A stretch of DNA of 64,000 nucleotides from Bdellovibrionales bacterium RIFOXYC1_FULL_37_79 (lineage in GTDB: Bacteria; Bdellovibrionota; Bacteriovoracia; Bacteriovoracales; Bacteriovoracaceae), in NCBI GenBank assembly GCA_001770015.1, contig MEQB01000001.1, forward strand, positions 62,001 through 126,000, written 5' to 3'. Under the pieces are notes generated by a model. That model was not told the DNA's origin. It worked only from the letters and a program-made list of their open reading frames with translations, and ran no database searches. The position numbers and the translations under genes are program-made. The number at the start of each line of letters is the position of its first letter. Positions within the stretch are counted from its first letter, which is position 1. This document shows, one piece after another, positions 60,294-64,000 of the stretch.

Positions 60294-61349
60294 ATGAATC
60301 AGGTCTATCTTTTTTCAAGTTTTGCATCAATCAAGAGAAAAAATGATTGTCCAGTTTGTGATAATCAAACCGGTGCTTTAGTCGGACAGATCAACTATAT
60401 CGGTCTTGAAAAATATAACATGGTTCAATGTGCAACTTGCGGGTTAGTGAACTGTGATCCATTACCAACAGGGGAAGTGACTCAGAAGGGGTGTGATTTG
60501 CTTTATCGAATGCAGCAAAACACCAACACCCATCAGAAAATTGTCAAAGGATTTAAAAGGTCTTATCGTCGAGGCGGATATTTTGCAAGAAACCATCTGG
60601 CCAACATTTTTGATAAAAATACACCGCTCAAAATATTAGAGGTGGGGGCAGGTGATGGCTATTTTTCCCAGGGGATTGCCAACTATTATAAAAAATCTCA
60701 TATAACCTACATGGATATTGTGGAAGATCTTTTAACCTATTATAAAGAGCATTTCACCTGCAAAACTATTTCAAGTGATTTGAAAAACGTTTTGTCATCT
60801 GGAAAATATGATCTGATCATTGCTCGTGATCTGGTAGAACATTTGATCAATCCGCTGGATTTTTTTAAAATGGCGAGCGAGGTTTTGGATAAGGATGGAT
60901 TAATTTTTTTTATAACACCAAATGGTCGAGAGGATTTTTGGCATTGCAATCAAAGATTTATTAAAAGAAATGAAGCCTTGCTGCTTCATTTGAATCACTT
61001 TAATTATTATTTGCCTGAAACACTGGATTTGTTATTATCAAAAACCGGATTTGCCAAAGAAAAAGCTTTTAAATTTGGATTAAAAAGATATCGTCAAGGT
61101 TGTGGACATCAAGCTATGAATGATTTTTATGAACAAGTTATGCCGGACACTGTTCAAGGATTTTTGAATACCAAACCTATCCATGAATGTTTCAAACATG
61201 ATTTTAAGCAGATCGTTTCTTCACTTTTACATGGGAATACCTGGGTGGCAAAAATTTATAGCACACTCGCAGATCGGGAAAGGGAAGTGGTCGATTATTT
61301 TGCTCCGATGGGGCATGAATTTTTTGTTATCGCCAGAAAGATCAAATAA
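60294..61349 (+). CDS. Zinc-ribbon SAM-dependent methyltransferase
   Basis: A 351-residue protein. An N-terminal four-Cys zinc ribbon (CPVCDNQTG, then QCATCGLV) is followed by a class I methyltransferase: motif I KILEVGAGDGYFSQ, SSDLKNVL, and the post-motif IIARDLVEHLINPLDFF. This layout is common in enzymes that methylate sugars or other small molecules in cell-surface synthesis. The C-terminal part (about 220-350) is helical and unassigned. No convincing ribosome site precedes ATG 60294. The fadJ-like gene follows after 18 nt; a functional link is not evident. Confidence 0.85.
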   Translation: MNQVYLFSSFASIKRKNDCPVCDNQTGALVGQINYIGLEKYNMVQCATCGLVNCDPLPTGEVTQKGCDLLYRMQQNTNTHQKIVKGFKRSYRRGGYFARNHLANIFDKNTPLKILEVGAGDGYFSQGIANYYKKSHITYMDIVEDLLTYYKEHFTCKTISSDLKNVLSSGKYDLIIARDLVEHLINPLDFFKMASEVLDKDGLIFFITPNGREDFWHCNQRFIKRNEALLLHLNHFNYYLPETLDLLLSKTGFAKEKAFKFGLKRYRQGCGHQAMNDFYEQVMPDTVQGFLNTKPIHECFKHDFKQIVSSLLHGNTWVAKIYSTLADREREVVDYFAPMGHEFFVIARKIK

Positions 61350-61367
61350 GAAACAGAAGGTTGGCAT

Positions 61368-63467
61368 ATGGAATATAATGGAAAAACTATTCAGCTAAAG
61401 TGTTTAGAGGCAGGACTTTATAATTTGCAATTTAATAATGATCATTCAAAAGTCAACGTTTTTGATGAAGTGACTCTGGGGGAGCTGGCAGAGGCTTTGA
61501 CCGTTATTAAATCACTCAAAGGTATCAAAGGTCTTTTAATTTCGTCGTTAAAGGATGTTTTTATTGTCGGGGCAGATATTTTTGAATTTATGATGCATTT
61601 TAACAAAGGCCATGACGAATTAAAAAACTGGCTGCGGGAAAAAAACCGGGTTTTTAATGACCTGGAGGATTTAAATATCCCAACAGTGACGGCCATCAAT
61701 GGCCAATCGTTCGGAGGAGGTTTTGAAATTACCCTGGCCAGTTCCTACCGAATCGCTGGTAAATTTGCCCAGGTCGGCTTACTGGAAACCAGTCTTGGCA
61801 TCATTCCTGGATGGGGGGGTACCGTAAGATTAAGCCGGTTATGTGGGTTAAAGACCGCCATTAATTGGATAACCTCTGGGAAAAAATTTTCAGCCATCGA
61901 GGCACAGCGTGCGGGAGCGATTGATTTTATCACCAATCAGGAAACATTAATGATTGAGGCGGTGGATTTACTTAAGCGTCTGGTGAATGGTGAACTCGAT
62001 TGGAAAAAAAGGCAAAAGGTCAAGACTCTTTTCTTGGAAGTTTCTCCTTCTGATCTGATTTGGGCAAATGATTATAAAAAGACCATTCAAAATATTCACT
62101 ACCCGGCCTTTGCGCTGGCCATAGATACTCTGCTTGATGGAAAAGATTTAAACCGGGCCAAGGCCCAAGATATTGAAGGTGAAAATTTTTCCTTACTGGC
62201 CCATAGTCAGACGGCAAAGGGTTTGACCCGAGTTTTTTTGTCAGATCAACAGGTAAAAAAAATGAGCAATAAAATGTTGGTTGAACGTCACCACCTGGAT
62301 AAGGTTTTGATCATTGGTGCCGGAACCATGGGTACTGGTATTGCTTGTAATGCCCAGGCAAAAAATATTCAAGTCTATCTGATGGATGAAAATGAAAAGG
62401 TTTTACATGAGAAAAAGAAATTTATTGATGAGTATTGTTTAAAAAATGCCCCCAATGACCTCCGGTGTATGGTCAAAAAAAGCCTGCCACAACCAAGGGA
62501 AGTGACCTTTGTGGTGGAGAATATCATTGAAAACGAGGACAAAAAAACCACGGTTTTTTCTCAAATAGAAGAACAGCTTTCAGAGGAAACCATTATTGCC
62601 AGTAATACCTCTGCGCTGAGTATTACTCAAATGTCACTAAAATTAAAACGACCTGAAAATTTTTGTGGCATGCATTTTTTTAATCCGGTCATCAAAATGC
62701 CACTGGTGGAAGTGATCAAAGGAAAATATACCAGCGAAAAAACTCTGCACCACGCAGTCACCTTTGCTAATGGCCTGGGCAAAAAAATAATTGTGGTCAA
62801 TGATTGTCCGGGCTTTCTGGTGAATCGTCTCTTGTTTGCCTATTTTCACAGCTTCATGCATCTGTTAACCGAGAGTGTTGAATTTGAACGGATTGATAAA
62901 GTCATGCAGGCCTTTGGCTGGCCCCAAGGACCGGCCGGTCTTATGGATGCTGTGGGTGTGGATATTGTTTGCCGGGCATTGTCCACGGTTAAGACTGCCT
63001 ATCCTGAGCGATTGAAGCATGATTTTATTACTGCGTACGAACTTCTCTTAAGTACCCAAAGACTGGGGTATAAAAATCTCAAAGGTTTTTATACCTATAA
63101 AACCAATGAGCAAGGCAAAAAAGAAAGATCGATTGACGGCGAAATAAAAACCCTCCTAAAGCAGCAAATTAGAAATCAGATCGAGATTACCGACGAAGAG
63201 ATCGTTCATCGGATGATGCTTCCGATGATTATTGAGGCCAGTTTATGTTTGGAGGAAAAAATTATTTCCACGCCGGCAGAAGTGGATATTGGAGTGATTT
63301 ATGGATTGGGTTTTCCGGCATTTCATGGTGGATTACTCGGGTATGCAGACAATTTAGGTGTGAGTAAAATTATCGGGTGGTTAAATAAATATCAAAATCT
63401 GGGCAAATATTTTACCCCCACCAAGCAGCTGTTTAAAATGCAAGAGTCTCAGCAATCGTTTTATTAG
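61368..63467 (+). CDS. fadJ: Fatty-acid oxidation enzyme: enoyl-CoA hydratase / 3-hydroxyacyl-CoA dehydrogenase
   Basis: The alpha subunit of beta-oxidation (699 aa). A crotonase N-domain (about 1-190: VGADIFEF; NGQSFGGGFEITLASSYR; LLETSLGIIPGWGGT) hydrates enoyl-CoA, with Glu in GGGFE and LLETS as the catalytic pair. A 3-hydroxyacyl-CoA dehydrogenase follows (about 310-690: NAD loop VLIIGAGTMGTGIAC, ASNTSALSITQMS, CGMHFFNPVIKMPLVEVI, DCPGFLVNRLLFAYF). The FadB/FadJ distinction is not clear, and the thiolase partner is not in the window. AGAAGG lies a few nt before ATG 61368. Confidence 0.94.
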   Translation: MEYNGKTIQLKCLEAGLYNLQFNNDHSKVNVFDEVTLGELAEALTVIKSLKGIKGLLISSLKDVFIVGADIFEFMMHFNKGHDELKNWLREKNRVFNDLEDLNIPTVTAINGQSFGGGFEITLASSYRIAGKFAQVGLLETSLGIIPGWGGTVRLSRLCGLKTAINWITSGKKFSAIEAQRAGAIDFITNQETLMIEAVDLLKRLVNGELDWKKRQKVKTLFLEVSPSDLIWANDYKKTIQNIHYPAFALAIDTLLDGKDLNRAKAQDIEGENFSLLAHSQTAKGLTRVFLSDQQVKKMSNKMLVERHHLDKVLIIGAGTMGTGIACNAQAKNIQVYLMDENEKVLHEKKKFIDEYCLKNAPNDLRCMVKKSLPQPREVTFVVENIIENEDKKTTVFSQIEEQLSEETIIASNTSALSITQMSLKLKRPENFCGMHFFNPVIKMPLVEVIKGKYTSEKTLHHAVTFANGLGKKIIVVNDCPGFLVNRLLFAYFHSFMHLLTESVEFERIDKVMQAFGWPQGPAGLMDAVGVDIVCRALSTVKTAYPERLKHDFITAYELLLSTQRLGYKNLKGFYTYKTNEQGKKERSIDGEIKTLLKQQIRNQIEITDEEIVHRMMLPMIIEASLCLEEKIISTPAEVDIGVIYGLGFPAFHGGLLGYADNLGVSKIIGWLNKYQNLGKYFTPTKQLFKMQESQQSFY

Positions 63468-63611
63468 ACAGTTAAGTTTTTTCCCAATCGCGCCAGGCCC
63501 TTTTATCTACCGTGTTTAGATGTGTTCAAATTTGCTTACCTTGAATTTAATAGGTGCTTTTGACATAATAGAGTTGAGTGAATGGGGCAAAAAGTCGCAG
63601 AGAAATTTTGT

Positions 63612-64000
63612 ATGAAATATTTTGTAATTCCCCTTATTTTTTTTCTCATCGCCAGGATAGAAGCCAGCACCACTATCCCTTTAAAAAATCAAAAATTAAC
63701 GGTTGAACTTCCCCGTGGTTGGACTTACCAACTTGATTATTGGAAAATCCCCTTGGCCTTTATCAATTCTTCAGATAACCTCATCATTGCCGTCAACGAA
63801 CTAGAACAGATAAATCAATTGTTGACCGACGCTGATAAGCAAAATTATTTTACCCATTATAAATTGGGGCGACTGGCCTGGCTTAGCCTGGCTTTTGGAA
63901 AACTGGTTAAATTTTATGAATATGAAGACATTAACAAAAACCCAGATTGGAAAGGCATGGTCTTTGGATATGTGTATAAACTGGGGCAAACCACATTTTA
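63612..64000 (+). CDS. Exported protein, cut by the window end
   Basis: The frame from ATG 63612 runs open to the window end, at least 129 residues, and lacks a stop here. It begins with a signal peptide (MKYFVIPLIFFLIARIEAST) followed by TVELPRGWTYQLDYWKIPLAF and an acidic/polar stretch. The ribosome site (AGAGA) is weak. A candidate promoter TTGAAT (63541-63546), 16 bp, CATAAT (63563-63568) lies upstream. The fold and function cannot be told from the visible part. Confidence 0.65.
   Translation, partial: MKYFVIPLIFFLIARIEASTTIPLKNQKLTVELPRGWTYQLDYWKIPLAFINSSDNLIIAVNELEQINQLLTDADKQNYFTHYKLGRLAWLSLAFGKLVKFYEYEDINKNPDWKGMVFGYVYKLGQTTF

Overview
The window is an AT-rich (roughly 35-40 % GC by eye), densely coded bacterial chromosome segment with about 60 protein genes. 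I see no tRNA, rRNA, CRISPR array or intact insertion sequence. Several features fit a Bdellovibrionota / Bacteriovorax-like bacterium: a TIGR02147-family regulator, a MotA/MotB pair behind a sigma-28-type promoter, worn-down signalling proteins, and many exported proteins of unknown family. That assignment is inference from gene content, not proof.

Layout. 1-9.1 kb (+): a degenerate sigma-54 activator-like protein, then a cell-envelope block (FtsE, FtsX, EnvC-like activator, carboxyl-terminal protease), XseA and a histidine-kinase-like protein without a visible ATPase. 9.1-15.9 kb: a minus-strand nucleoside-salvage operon (DeoA, PunA, Cdd, plus a DnaQ-like exonuclease) near a plus-strand CNT nucleoside transporter; together they import and break down nucleosides. 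15.9-20.7 kb: RNase G/E, an epimerase, and a HipBA toxin-antitoxin pair preceded by three palindromes whose centres lie exactly 40 bp apart. 20.8-25.7 kb: a ribosomal/replication operon in which S6 and S18 are fused into one polypeptide, followed by a DUF2232-like membrane protein, L9, DnaB and PabB; a terminator-like hairpin sits just upstream of the fused gene. 25.9-30.8 kb: motAB, a pseudouridine synthase, a WYL-like protein and a YciB-like protein. 30.8-37.5 kb: DAHP synthase-chorismate mutase and an alpha-glucan module (GlgP-type phosphorylase, GH57 hydrolase, GT4 synthase-like enzyme) around a CBS protein. 37.6-44.2 kb: a complete Rnf operon (apbE-rseC-rnfBCDGEA); ApbE would flavinylate RnfD and RnfG.

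44.2-53.8 kb is an accessory island between rnfA and exbD. It holds a DUF4143 ATPase, a three-gene overlapping operon (TIGR02147 regulator, exported protein, exported HELTH metallopeptidase candidate), a Fic-fold regulator whose catalytic His is Gln and which lies behind a large two-tier palindrome, an IS66 transposase remnant, an exported methyltransferase-like protein, an 860-residue exported protein that seems to start at ATA, and a decayed partial copy of the methyltransferase gene. It is the most likely place for something undescribed.

53.8-64 kb returns to ordinary genes: ExbB/ExbD, a PhoR/PhoB-like two-component system, an FHA coiled-coil protein, a degenerate HD-GYP-like protein, a zinc-ribbon methyltransferase, a FadB/FadJ-type beta-oxidation enzyme, and an exported protein cut by the window edge.
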